DNA of 64,000 nt from Neocallimastix lanati (nom. inval.) (GCA_016946835.1 JACVTC010000094.1:170001-234000); one strand, 5' to 3'. Positions 8,947-20,280 are shown, numbered from the stretch's first letter. Notes: generated by a model not told the origin, from the letters alone. Program-made: numbers and translations.

Positions 8947-11900
8947 AATACAGAAGATACATTAGACATCAATCTTATTGAAGAAGACGACCAAACCAAT
9001 AACATCATTACTCCTAAAAAGGAATTAATCTGTTGGATACTTGATTCAGGAGCTTCTATAAACATTACTAACTGTTTAGATAAACTAACCAACATTAGGA
9101 AATGTCATGAAAAAATATACTTTGCAAATAATAAATTTTTAATTGCAAAATATATTGGTACATTTATTGGGTATATTAATAATTATAAATTTATAATTGA
9201 AGAAGTATATTACTCATCTGAAATAAATAAAAATTTATTATCTATTGGACAACTCACCAAACAAAACTATAAAATAATCTTTAATTATAGTAATAATCAA
9301 TCATGCGCAACTATTTATGATAAGTACAACAACAAAATTCAAAATGTACTCTCAAACAGATCAAATACATTTAAAATATGGATCTCTACTCAATCACTTA
9401 ATCTTAATAACAAATACGAATTAAAAAATAACGAAGAAATTAATTATGCAAGTATGAAAACAAAAGACAAAATCAATCTATGGTATAGGCGCTTTGCTCA
9501 CTTTGACATTAAATCAATAAGACATAAACTCTTAAAAACAGATATTAATTTAAAATGTCCATTATGTATACATTCAAAACTTAGAAACAAACCATTTCAC
9601 CCATCACCAACAACAAATTCAAATCATATTTTTGAATTAATACATATGGATTTAGTCGGACCTATCACAGAATCCATTTATGGTAACAAATATCTTCTTT
9701 CAATTATTGATGATTATTCTAGATTCGGATGGGTCCTGTTCCTCAAAAATAAATCAGAAACATTCTCAGCATTCTCAATTTGGTTCACTAAGATGAAAAA
9801 TCAATACAACACAAGAATAAAATTTTTACGCACAGACAACGGTACAGAATTTACTAATTCAAGATTCAAAGAATTTTGCACCAATTACGGCATTAACCAT
9901 CAATTCATTATTCCGTACAATCCTCAACAAAATGGTAAAATAGAACGACTAAATCAAACTCTCATTTATTCAGCAAAAGCAATGTTACACGATTCAATGT
10001 TAAATCACCAATTTTGGGAAGATGCAATAAATACCTCCAACTATATTCATAATCGTCTACGCCATAGAGGCATTAAAAATAGAATTCCATTTGAAATTCT
10101 AAATAAGACCAAAGTTAATTACTCAAATATTAGAGTCTTCGGCTGTAAAGTCTTCTTCTTCATACCTAAAGCATTTAGGTCAAAATTTGACAATAATGCT
10201 GCTCCTGGAATATTTATAAGATATTCTGAAAATCCCAGCGGATACAAAATTTTTAATGTAACGAATAACAAAATCATTTTATCAAGAAATGTTGAATTTT
10301 TCGAATCAAATCCTGGTAATTCTTATCCTACTTTATGCCATCCCGATATTTCAAATTTTATTCCACATAATGAAATTTGGGGAAGCAATAGTTATTATAA
10401 TAATAACACTTATACAAGTTTAATTAATAATAATTTTGGAAATACAAACTCCAATAATTTAATAAAAATAATCAACGATAACAAAGGAAACCAAAGCAAA
10501 CTAAACAAAAATCAAATTAATGGCTCAAATAATTCTATTATGAACAACACAAATATAATTAATGACAATAATAACGATAAAGACAATAATATAACTTACA
10601 ATAAAAACACTAATGACAATAATAATAAAAACATTAATTCGACAGAAATAATCCAAAGTGTAAATAATACTTCCAGTATAAACCAGAATACTTATAATGA
10701 CATAAATATCACATCACCTAAAAATTATAATCATAAAAGAATATTTATAAATAATGTCTCAGAAAATGAAAAATACAAAAAACAAAAATTAAGTAATGAC
10801 TTACGAGAACCCTTCAACTATAATGATATTTATAACCTTAAAGATAAAGAAGAATGGTTAATATCTATCAACGAAGAATTAGAAAACATGAAAATGTTGA
10901 AAGTATTTAAACCCATTGAAAAAGTTCCCGAAGGTGCAAATATAATCACGTCCAGATGGGTATTCAAATATAAAAAGAATTCTAAAGGAGAAATTACTAA
11001 GAGGAAATCAAGACTGGTAGCAAGAGGCTATACGCAACAAGAAGGAATTGATTATCATGAAACATTTTCGCCTACATTAAAATTAGACTCCATTAGAATC
11101 TTCACAGCTCTTGCCGTACAAAATAATTTTGACATACAACAAATAGATATTAATGCGGCTTATTTAAATGCTAAATTAAAGGAAGAAGTTTATATGAGAC
11201 CCCCAAAAGGACATCCCGACTATAGAAAACGTTACTGGAAACTAAATAAAGCCATTTATGGCTTAAAACAAAGTGGAAAAGAGTGGAATGAAGAGCTCAA
11301 CAAATACCTTCTTATCATTGGATTTAAAAGATTAATAAGCGAACCTTGTTTATATTTTAAAGTTGATAAAAAGAAAAAATTATCATGTATACTTGCTATT
11401 TATGTTGATGATATTTTACTTGCAGGTAATAGAATAATTGTAGAACGAACTAAAGAATTAATTAAAAATAAATTTAAAATAAAAGATATAGGTAATGTAA
11501 ATTTCATTATAGGAATAAAATTTATAAAACACAAAGCAGGATACTTTATTAACCAAACAAGATACATAAAAGAAATAATAGAAAAATTTGAAATGAATAA
11601 TGCTACTCCTATAAAAAATATGATCCCTAGTGAAAACGAAGAACTCAGGAAAATAAAAGTAGACCAAACGAAATACAGGAGTGCTATAGGAAATCTGCTT
11701 TACTTCAGTATATGTACCCGTCCTGATATAATCTACCCGGTCTCAAAAGCTGCCCAAAAATCAAAAGATCCCAATTTAGAAGATTGGCAAAATGTTCTGA
11801 AAATAATTAAAATACCTAAAAGGTACAATAAAATATGGCATAAATTTTTCTAGAAATCCAAACATAAGTGTATTTACTGATGCAGATTATGCAGGTGATA

Positions 11901-12340
11901 TAGAAACTAGAAGATCCACTACCGGGTTTGTTATATTAATTGGAAATTCCTCAACTAGTTGGTGCTCTAAACTCCAACGTTGTATTTCAACTTCAACAGC
12001 TGAATAAGAATATTACAGCCTAAGCGAATGTTGTAAACATTGTATGTGGTATATGAATCTCCTTAATGAATTGAAATACAAAATAAAAAATATAGAAATC
12101 AATATCGACAATAAAGCTGCTATTTATAATGCCAAAAACCAATCAATCAACCCCAAGACAAAGCATATGGATATTAGAGTACACTACATAAGAGAATTAA
12201 TTAAAGATGAAAAAATAAAATTAAAATATGTTAAGTCACAATACAATCTTGCAGATGGATTTACAAAATATTTAAACAATACTGCAATGGATAAATTTAG
12301 AAACTCTCTTTTAATTAAAATAGACAACTTAAATTATTAA
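8947..12340 (+). pseudogene. Copia A Pol: protease, integrase, RT, RNase H
   Basis: One frame is open from 8947 to 11812. The protease motif WILDSGAS has its Asp at 9042. The integrase zinc region follows (RRFAHFD; CPLCIHSK), with catalytic IDDYSR, RTDNGTEF (Asp codon 9835) and GKIERLNQ (Glu codon 9943), a D-35-E spacing. An Asn-rich linker is at about 10390-10790. RT follows with RLVARGYTQQEGIDY, IDINAAYLNAK and the active site YVDD (about 11401-11412). A 1-base shift near 11811 moves RNase H (FTDADYAGD, IDNKAAIYN, LADGFTKYL) to another frame ending at 12340. A nonsense TAA at 12005-12007 lies in TAE-EYY. Protein products would lack RNase H. All domains are otherwise recognisable and of usual size. 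Confidence 0.9.
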
Positions 12341-12375
12341 TTGTTTATATACTCTAGAAATTCAATGCATTCAAT

Positions 12376-12421
12376 TATAACTTTATAAAAAAAAAAAAAA
12401 ATTTAAATTTATAAAGTTATA
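12376..12421 (+). repeat. Stem-loop before the copia A polypurine tract
   Basis: A perfect 14-bp inverted repeat (TATAACTTTATAAA at 12376-12389; its complement at 12408-12421) with an A-rich loop, directly 5' of the polypurine tract CTTGAGGGGGAA (about 12422-12433). The purine tract primes plus-strand DNA synthesis. The hairpin could act in RNA 3'-end formation or be chance in AT-rich DNA. Confidence 0.7.
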
Positions 12422-12433
12422 CTTGAGGGGGAA

Positions 12434-12665
12434 TGTTAGAAATAAAAACAACATTCATTTTTATTATTAATTTAAATATATCCAATTATTTGTTATGAAT
12501 AAATTAATGTATTGTTTCATGAATGATATAAATTATTCTATGATTCTTAAAAATAAAATTTCTCTTCTTAATCTTTTTATTGATAATTATAAATTCAAAA
12601 TAAAACTAATAAAAGATTACATAAATTAAAACTTTTATATTTGGTGTTTAAAATTGTTCTTAAAA
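12434..12665 (+). repeat. 3' LTR of copia A
   Basis: 232 bp, beginning TGTTAGAAATAAA right after the GAGGGGGAA purine tract and ending TTCTTAAAA, followed by the TSD TAAAA. Nearly identical to 6487-6718. Confidence 0.92.
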
Positions 12666-12704
12666 TAAAACAATAATTTTCTCAGAATTAGTTTTTTACA
12701 AAAA

Positions 12705-12862
12705 TTGTTACATTAAAAATTTGTCTTGTGGCTTAAGGAATATAATTCAAAAATTTAGTTCATATGATTTATTTACTTTATTTATTATTTTATAAATCAA
12801 AAAATAATTTACATTTTTGAATTATACAAGAAAAATTTTTAATTTAAAATGTGATTGGGATA
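12705..12862. repeat. Imperfect foldback (inverted repeat)
   Basis: The left arm (ACATTAAAAATTTGTCTTGTG ... ATAATTCAAAAAT, split here for length) is mirrored by a right arm containing ATTTTTGAATTATA, ACAAG and AATTTTTAAT. The arms are about 45-55 bp with small indels. No reading frame. It resembles a degraded foldback or MITE hairpin between copia A and the gag relic. Confidence 0.5.
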
Positions 12863-13280
12863 ATCACATCTTTACACAGCTAAACTACATGCTTTTTCAA
12901 TAGTATCGGATTCATCCATAGCCATCTTTTTATATATTTGAGCTCTTGGTCTAAGAGCATTCTCATAATCAATTACTGAGATAGAATCCCTATCCGTTGT
13001 TTCTAATTGATCGTATTGTTCCAAATACCTCGTAATGAAATTAAAAAAGTTTCTTCAGGTCCTATGGTTAAGCGTTTAAGTAGTCTAAGTTTATTATCCT
13101 TTATATTTCCTCTTCAATACTTCTTATTGATCATTTCCATACATTCTTCTAAGGAAAGGGATCTATTCATTTCAGATTCTTTATTTTTAATATCTTACAA
13201 TATCCTATTCAGCAGAAGAGATAATATGGCTATATTTATCCCTGTCGGAAGAGCACCTTCTCTTTGGAACTAGTTACTAA
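12842..13280 (-). pseudogene. Ty3/gypsy gag relic
   Basis: On the minus strand one frame reads NKESEMNRSLSLEECMEM, a TAA, then RGNIKDNKLRLLKRLTIGPE. After a 1-base shift comes FFNFITRYLEQYDQLE, then ISVIDYENALRPRAQIYKKM and DTIEKACSLAV. FNFITRYLEQYDQL corresponds to FNTKYLELYNNL of the other gypsy Gags. Only the capsid-like middle region is present. The protein is broken by at least one stop and one shift, and no LTR or pol is attached. Confidence 0.7.
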
Positions 13281-13574
13281 TTCTAAATTTCCAGATTTCA
13301 TAATTATGGTTTTATAATATTTAAATTATATATTTAAATATTATATTATTATATTTATAAAAATTAAAACAAAAATGAATTATTAATATAAAATTAATTC
13401 AATAATTCTATAAAATTATTTAAATTATAAACAAATAATTATAATTAAATTTACAAAAAAAATATAAATATCACAAAAAATTTTTAAATAAAAATATGTA
13501 ACTTGAAGAAAAATATTAAATATTAATAAATAATAAATAATTTTATTAAAAAAAAAAAGAATTTTATTAAATTT
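13281..13574. other. AT-rich spacer
   Basis: Almost pure A/T with short ATATTTAAAT palindromes; no gene or longer repeat seen. Confidence 0.5.
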
Positions 13575-13620
13575 ATTAAATCAAAGCAGGGTAACTCCCA
13601 TCTCCCTTGCTTGATTTAAT
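13575..13620. repeat. GC-containing hairpin
   Basis: Left arm ATTAAATCAAAGCAGGG (13575-13591) pairs with right arm CCCTTGCTTGATTTAAT (13604-13620) with one offset, loop TAACTCCCATCT. It stands out from the surrounding AT sequence and borders the satellite array. It could be a transposon terminus or structured RNA element; no coding content. Confidence 0.6.
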
Positions 13621-13689
13621 TAGTTTAACCCCGAGTCTACCATGTTTGATACGGGATGTCACTAAATACCTTGTATTTCCTATTAAATA

Positions 13690-15085
13690 CTCTTAATAAT
13701 AATAAAATAAAAATTATTATTAAATCTTATTATTAAAATCTTTTATTAATATTAAATATAATAAAAATTATTATTAAATATTCTTATAAAATATTTTATT
13801 AATATCAAATATAATAAAAATTATTATTAAATATACTTATAAATTTCTTTTATTAATATTAAATATAATAAAAATTATTATTAAATATTCTTATTAAAAT
13901 CTTTTATTAATATCAAATCTAATAAAAATAATTATTAAATATTCTTATAAAAATCTTTTATTAATATTAAATATAATAAAAATTATTATTAAATATTCTT
14001 ATAAAATATTTTATTAATATCAAATATAATAAAAATTATTATTAAATATTCTTATAAAATTCTTTTATTAATATTAAATATAATAAAAATTATTATTAAA
14101 TATTCTTATAAATTTCTTTTATTAATATCAAATATAATAAAAATTATTATTAAATATTCTAATAAATTTCTTTTATTAATATTAAATATAATAAAAATTA
14201 TTATTAAATATTCTTATAAAATTCTTTTATTAATATTAAATATAATAAAAATTATTATTAAATATTCTTATTAAAATCTTTTATTAATATCAAATATAAT
14301 AAAAATTATTATTAAATATTCTTATAAATTTCTTTTATTAATATTAAATCTAATAAAAATTATTATTAAATATTCTTATTAAAATCTTTTATTAATATCA
14401 AATATAATAAAAATTATTATTAAATATTCTTATAAAATTCTTTTATTAATATTAAATATAATAAAAATTATTATTAAATATTCTTATTAAAATCTTTTAT
14501 TAATATCAAATATAATAAAAATTATTATTAAATATTCTTATTAAAATCTTTTATAATAAAAATTATTATTAAATATTCTTATTAAAATCTTTTATTAATA
14601 TCAAATCTAATAAAAATTATTATTAAATATTCTTATTAAAATCTTTTATTAATATCAAATATAATAAAAATTATTATTAAATATTCTTATAAATTTCTTT
14701 TATTAATATTAAATCTAATAAAAATTATTATTAAATATTCTTATTAAAATCTTTTATTAATATCAAATATAATAAAAATTATTATTAAATATTCTTATTA
14801 AAATCTTTTATAATAAAAATTATTATTAAATATTCTTATTAAAATCTTTTATTAATATCAAATATAATAAAAATTATTATTAAATATTCTTATTAAAATC
14901 TTTTATAATAAAAATTATTATTAAATATTCTTATAAAATTCTTTTATTAATATTAAATATAATAAAAATTATTATTAAATATTCTTATTAAAATCTTTTA
15001 TTAATATCAAATCTAATAAAAATAATTATTAAATATTTTATTAAAATTAAATATAATAAAAATTATTACTAAATATTCTCATTAA
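13690..15085. repeat. Satellite array, ~54-bp unit, about 25 copies
   Basis: The unit is built of ATAATAAAAATTATTATT, then AAATATTCTTAT(T)AAA, then ATCTTTTATTAATAT, then CAAAT or TAAAT. Spacing between successive units is 54 bp (for example 13757 and 13811). Several units are shortened to about 38 bp by loss of the TTAATATCAAAT part (near 14550, 14810 and 14905). Each unit contains a near-palindrome around AAAAATT. Two subtypes (CAAATA / TAAATA) alternate in places, suggesting higher-order duplication. No coding potential. Confidence 0.9.
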
Positions 15086-16259
15086 AAATTATATAATATT
15101 TAAATCATTACTAATTCTTATTTTTATATTAAGAATAATAAAAACCTATTTCAATAAATATTTGATATAAAATACAGAATTATAAGTTTCTGTATAATAT
15201 TTTCTAAACCTTTGAAATAAACTAAAAATAAAACAAAAATCAATAATAAATTAAATCTTTATTAAAATAAAATGAACTAAAATACAGAAGAATTTCAATA
15301 ATAAAAATGATCTAAAATACAGAAAATATCAATTCTTTATAATTCTTTCTCTGAAAACAATATCAAAAAGAAGTTACCGCCCGGAATGCCCTTCGTGATA
15401 CAATCTCTAAATTAATTTTTATATTTTAATTTATTAAATATTTTTTTTTAAAAAATAATTTAAAATAATAGTTAAAAATTAAAATAAAATAGTTATAATA
15501 GTTTTTTTTTTTTAAAAAGAATATATTAATGATAAATAAAATATATTAAAATAAAAGTATAAAAAGAAGAATAATTTTTTTTCTTTTTAATACTGGGAAC
15601 AAAATAATTTTAGTTTTAATTTTAAATAAAGAATATTTTAAAAATTAATTTTTTTGTTTCCAAATTCATTTTTGTGTGTTAATATTTATTTTTTGTTTTG
15701 AATATCTTAGTGTTTCAACCCCAGCCCGTATCATTATTGATACTGTACCACCATAAATACTATAATTTAGTGAAATTTAGGTTAGAAATTATTTACTGAA
15801 ATCTTATTGGTTAATAATAATTTAATAATAATATATATAGTTAGTAAATAATAATAGTTTAAAGAATGGTTCTTTTATTAATATTAATTTAGTTTATTAA
15901 TAATTCAACCCATAAACATGCTTATTAGTATAGTTTAGTATAGTTTTATTTTTAGTTTACATTAATAATATGAAAGATTTTAGTAATTAATTATATTTTA
16001 TTAAATGATTTAATTATATTTTAACTAGTTAATAATTATTTTATATTGATGAATAATAAATAATGTATTTTTATTGATGAATGATAATAAATAAATAAAG
16101 TAAATAAAATAAATATTAAAGAGTGACTATTATTATTGTGTATATTATTCTATATTATATTAGAATATATTATTTTGTCAATTATTCCCTACTGTTATCG
16201 TCCAAATAAAATAAAAAAAATATTGATATTGATGTTTAATAAATATCTCGTATCATTAT
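15086..16259. other. Non-coding region with repeated 11-mer and GC islands
   Basis: No gene. AAAATACAGAA occurs three times (15169, 15279, 15314) and twice more at 19063 and 19082. A GC-richer island at 15374-15410 contains CCGGAATGCC, repeated at 20393-20402. A second island at 15719-15760 contains CGTATCATTATTGATA (15727), found again at 16248 just before the gypsy LTR. These are probably pieces of repeats not otherwise represented here. Confidence 0.5.
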
Positions 16260-17057
16260 TGATAAGAATGTACTAATTAATACATTCTTAATCAAATTGA
16301 TTATTTATTTCTAATATATTATGAGTACATTATTATTTTTGTACTTTAATAAATTTTTAAATTCAAAGATCAAAAATTAAATCAAAAATTATAATAAACT
16401 TTATATTTTATATTAAATCTTATATTAATAGTAATGTTATTATATATTTAAAACTTATATTAGCAATATTAATAATAAATATTATTTTTTTTTATTTTAA
16501 TATTAATAATGAAAATTTTGTATTAATAATATTTTTACATATTGATAATTAAAATTTATATATTATATTTTTAACTTTTATTATAAAATTTTATATCAAA
16601 ATGTTTTATTTTATATTGAAAAATATTTTATTTTATTAAAAACCTTTATATTAGAATAGTATTTTTATTTTTATTTGAATATTTTAACAGATTGTAATAA
16701 TTATAGCCATTTAAATAAATTCTTATTAGTAATATTTTAGATAAATTATTCTAAAAAAAAAAAAATGTTTTATTAATATTATAAATGTATTTTATCTATA
16801 TTGTTATAATTAAAATTTATATAATTGATTATAAAAATCAATTTAAATTTAATAATTTTAAAAAAATAAAATGTAATAAAATTTAGTGGCAAAAACGACT
16901 TTTATGCCTTAGAAAAAAGTATAAATAGTTGTAGATTTTGCTACCAATTTTTATAAAATCATCAATTAATAAAAAAAGAATTAATAAATAAAAATAAAAT
17001 AAATAAAATAAAATCTTTGTATTATTGTTTTCTATTTAATTTCTCATAACCTTAACA
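16260..17057 (+). repeat. Gypsy LTR of G3 type with downstream PBS (5' LTR configuration)
   Basis: 798 bp from TGATAAGAATGTAC to AACCTTAACA, nearly identical along its whole length to 53422-54219, the 3' LTR of gypsy G3. A primer-binding site follows 6 bases downstream, so this copy is placed as a 5' LTR. It is followed by non-coding DNA and not by an intact gag. Upstream CATTAT (16254-16259) equals CATTAT at 54218-54223, so both LTRs may bound one element opened by later insertions. The motif is AT-only except C, so chance is possible. Confidence 0.85.
16920..16928 (+). promoter_or_regulatory. TATA box in G3-type LTR
   Basis: TATAAATAG lies about 130 bp before the LTR end, after a GC-richer stretch (GTGGCAAAAACGAC) that is also conserved in the second copy (TATA at 54082-54090). 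The placement suits an RNA polymerase II start within the LTR. Confidence 0.55.
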
Positions 17058-17063
17058 TTTATA

Positions 17064-17080
17064 TGGTGGAGATATCGGGG
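17064..17080 (+). promoter_or_regulatory. Gypsy primer-binding site
   Basis: TGGTGGAGATATCGGGG, 6 bases after the LTR. It starts with TGG, complementary to a tRNA 3' CCA end; the complement implies an acceptor 5' strand of GGAGATA. G2 has the matching TGGTGGAGATATC next to its own LTR (32306-32318, minus). The tRNA identity was not determined. Confidence 0.7.
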
Positions 17081-18069
17081 AATTAAATAGAAATAATAGT
17101 AAATTACATATATTTTTAAATTTTTTTTTATTATTGATAAATAAGTCATTAATCCTTTGATTAACTTATGGCGCTTGTTTGATATATATATAAAAAAAAT
17201 TTTAAATAAGTAAAATAAGATTCTTAAAAAAACAATTTGTAAAATTATAACAAGGAGCGGATAGAGCTCATACACAGTGTTTTCTCAGAAAACAACAAAT
17301 TAACTCTAATCATAGTAGGTTATTGAATAGTGGTTAATTTGGAGATTAGTTTGGTTATAGACTAAGGTGGACAGAAAGGCGTATCACCTACCCGGTAAAA
17401 ATTGCTTAACTGCCCTTCCAAATTCAACAATTCATAAGGTACGGGTACAACCAAAGCACTGGCGAATAAGGAGCTTACGTCACCGAAGGTGTAAGATTGT
17501 TTTTTTTTATATTTTTTTTATTTTTCTTTGTGCTAGTTATAAGCCACTATATTATATAAAGTATTAGACTTTGGCTAACTTTGCCACTAAAATTTTTTTT
17601 TATTTTTATTATTACTGATACTTTATTTGTTTAATAATCCCTGTAAAAGAATCTTAATTTACTTTGAAAATATTGGGTTTTTAGTTAATTTTTATTAGTT
17701 AATAAAAATATTATTGAATACTTTTAAAATTTTCTTATTTCGTACATAGATTATCGGATTAAGTTTATCCTACATAGTAATTGGGCTAGTGGGCTCTGAA
17801 CTGCTATATTTTATATTGAATATAGTAATCGTGACACACGCGTGGTATGACACCATTAGGTAAGCTGCACGTCAGACAGTGTGTACTATCAGATTGTACG
17901 ACAAAGAATTTTTTTTTGTATTTAATAATTATAATTAATTAATAATTTTATTAGCTATAATAATAATCGTTTAAAAAGAAAATAAATTTTTTGTGAAAGG
18001 AGAAAATAAATTAAACCTTGCTTCTTAATCTCTAAAATTAATACTACAAGAATACTAAATAACCAAATT
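17081..18069 (+). other. Leader-like non-coding region after G3-type LTR
   Basis: No convincing protein. A GC-richer island at 17255-17490 and another at 17740-17900 (containing GTGACACACGCGTGG and ending GTACGACAAAG) interrupt AT-rich sequence. G2's leader (31469-32321) has similar GC islands, so this may be a gypsy 5' untranslated leader. The short frame at 17367-17567 has no recognisable domain. Confidence 0.45.
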
Positions 18070-18212
18070 CAAGCGATCGATAAAGATTTCGAGTTTGAAA
18101 AATTTTCTTTAAGTCGTCGATAAGGATTTCGAACTTAAAATCATTCTTAATAAAGTGGTCGAAAAGAACCTCATGTTTATAATTTCTACTAAGTTGTCGA
18201 TAAGGATTTCGA
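18070..18212. repeat. Degenerate ~40-bp minisatellite, four units
   Basis: GTYGTCGATAAGGATTTCGA-like cores recur at about 18074, 18115, 18157 (diverged: GTGGTCGAAAAGAACCTC) and 18194, each followed by an A/T-rich filler. The GC-containing core is unusual for this region. No reading frame spans it. Confidence 0.65.
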
Positions 18213-18499
18213 GCTTATATCTACTAAAGAAAGCAAATAAGATTATTATTTTCAAAAGTTACTAAAATATATTGTTTTAAAAATTGATTCAACAAATTAC
18301 TTATTAAATTATAATTTTAAAAGTTGGATTTCCATATTTATTCGTATTTAGTCACCTCATTAATTTATAACAAGAAATTTTTAGACAAAATGTCCATGTA
18401 ATAATTTAATTAAAAAATTATAATTAAATTATTAATCATTAATATTAGCTCTAACTGCTAATATTAAAGGTTTAGAAAAGAATCATACTTACCTATGGT

Positions 18500-20060
18500 T
18501 CTTTCTAATTATCGAGTTTATTATAACGAATTATAATAGAAGAAACACTAAAATTGATAAAGAAAAGTTTTAATTATAAAATTTGTTTTATTAAAATAAT
18601 TTGTTTTATTAATTATTAGAAACTTTAAATGTTAAAACTATTATTATTATTATTATTATATTATAATTGTTATAATAATAACTCTTGATTTCTCAAAGAG
18701 AACTCAAGAGCCTTATTTATACTTTTTTGTCAAAATAAGGTTAAAATCAAAAGGGGTTCTAATCTTAATAAATCTCTTATCTAGGAAAAGACTAGAAGAA
18801 AAACCCAGATAAGTTTTTGATCGATATTCTATCCATATCGATCATCGCGTTAATTAAGTAAAACCGATTACTTTTAAAAAATAATTGGAAAAGCCTTAAT
18901 TAACAGATTACTTAATCTAATATAATGATCGAAAATAAAAGAATAAAATAATGAAAATTATTTCGATCATAAAATTTAAAATTTATTCTATTTAGTTCTA
19001 TTTTATAGAACTTTACATAAAAATATAAAACAATACAATAATAATGAAAATACATAATTAATAAAATACAGAATACATGATAAAATACAGAATAGTGTTT
19101 TAGTTTATGATTTAATAAGTAAGAGAAAACTAAAACTAATAAATTTAATAATTAAGTGAATAATTAAATAAATTTAATATTATTTTAAATGTATAAAAAT
19201 TATTTAATTAAATAAAATTTTAATATTAAACTAAATAAATTTTTAATATGTAATTAAATAAATTATTAATTATAACTAAGTGTATAAATGAAGTATGAGT
19301 TAAATAAAAGTTATATTAATTATAAATTAACTAAGAAAATATAATTATTTTGTTGAAAATAATTATATTTTCTTACAGTCCATGTAAGAAACTATAATTA
19401 TTTGTTAAACAATCATAATTTCTTTATTTGATTATTTATCTATTACATAATTTATACATTCATTTATTAAATTAGTAATTATTTATCTAGTTAATATGTA
19501 TTTGTACATTTAATTATAGTTTTAATTTAATTAAAAATTTTCTTTAAATTTATTTAGTATACATTTATTTTATTTAATTTATTTAATTAATTATAAATTT
19601 TATTAATTGCTATAGTAATAAATTAATTATTTAATTATTATTTTAAATTAAAATTTGAATTAACTTACTCGGACTTTAAAGTTTTTTATTTTCTTATTAA
19701 AATATAAATTAATTTTATCGGACTTTAAGGTTTTTTCTATTTTATTATAATAATAAATTGGTTTTTCCTTAAAGAACTTATCTAGTTTTTTCTTCTAATC
19801 TTTTTCTAGATAAGATAATTGTTAAGATTAGAAAACCTTTTAAATTATTATTTTATATAAAATTTCATTATTTAATTTTTCGTATAAAAAGCTATTGATT
19901 TCTCTAAATTTTTGAGAAATCAAGAGTTATTATTATATAACAAATATTAAATAAATATATAATAATAATAAATAAAATCTATAACATTTTCAATAAGTGT
20001 TCTTTTTATTTTGTGTTGTTTATTATATTTATTTATAATAAACTCTTCTTTGTCAAGATA
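18500..20060. repeat. Large imperfect inverted repeat (foldback)
   Basis: The left arm (about 18500-18835) is related to the reverse complement of the right arm (about 19745-20060). Landmarks in both are CTTGATTTCTCAAA (18686; inverted at about 19906-19925), GGTTCTAATCTTAA..ATC, CTTATCTAG and AGATAAGTT, and GAGTTTATTATAA. The arms differ by many substitutions and indels. The middle (18.9-19.7 kb) has no ORF and contains a perfect hairpin at 19332-19375. It resembles a foldback-type transposon or two inverted copies of one repeat. Confidence 0.6.
19332..19375. repeat. Perfect 20-bp hairpin, 4-nt loop
   Basis: TAAGAAAATATAATTATTTT (19332-19351) is followed by the loop GTTG and its exact reverse complement (19356-19375). 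A second, imperfect hairpin follows at about 19385-19430. It lies near the centre of the larger inverted repeat. Confidence 0.85.
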
Positions 20061-20112
20061 AGTTAAAATTTTCTTTATTTTTTCTAATTGTTTTCTTATT
20101 TTCTCAACTTGA

Positions 20113-20280
20113 TGTTAGTATCAGGTTGTAGTTAATAATTTTGTTATAATAAATATTATAATGAAATTATGTAAAATAAACTAATAGTTTAGGTCGGTGC
20201 GGACAGACTATTATTTATTTTGCACAATTTTATTATATTAACACTATAATTAATTATTAACTAAAACACTAAAACTAAAA
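20113..20280. repeat. Imperfect long stem-loop with GC-rich apical loop
   Basis: The left arm ends GTAAAATAAACTAATAGT and the right arm starts ACTATTATTTATTTTGCA. Pairing continues outward for about 55 further bases through TAATAATT and TTTTAGT-type segments. The apical loop is about TTAGGTCGGTGCGGACAG, the only GC-rich part. No ORF. It could be a structured RNA or a MITE. Confidence 0.55.

Larger units (their letters stand above)
6487..12665 (+). mobile_element. Ty1/copia element A, full length, coding region broken
   Basis: Two 232-bp LTRs (6487-6718 and 12434-12665) differ at about two positions. They bracket a primer-binding site, gag, protease, integrase, RT, RNase H and a purine tract. 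The 5-bp direct duplication TAAAA flanks it (6482-6486, 12666-12670). The gene order with integrase before RT defines Ty1/copia. Lesions seen are a TAG and a frameshift in gag, a TAA before protease, a frameshift before RNase H and a TAA in RNase H. LTR similarity implies recent insertion, so the lesions are young or were copied from a mutated template. Confidence 0.93.

Noticed and set aside
13007-13273. Plus-strand ORF of 88 codons
   Set aside because: Antisense to the gypsy gag relic, whose minus-strand motifs (FITRYLEQYDQL) explain the sequence.
13690-15085. CRISPR-like array
   Set aside because: Repeats are head-to-tail with no unique spacers, in a eukaryotic context; it is a satellite.
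17367-17567. Short ORF after the G3-type LTR
   Set aside because: No domain, ends in low-complexity Phe/Ile, lies in a leader-like GC island. Frame length is expected where GC rises.
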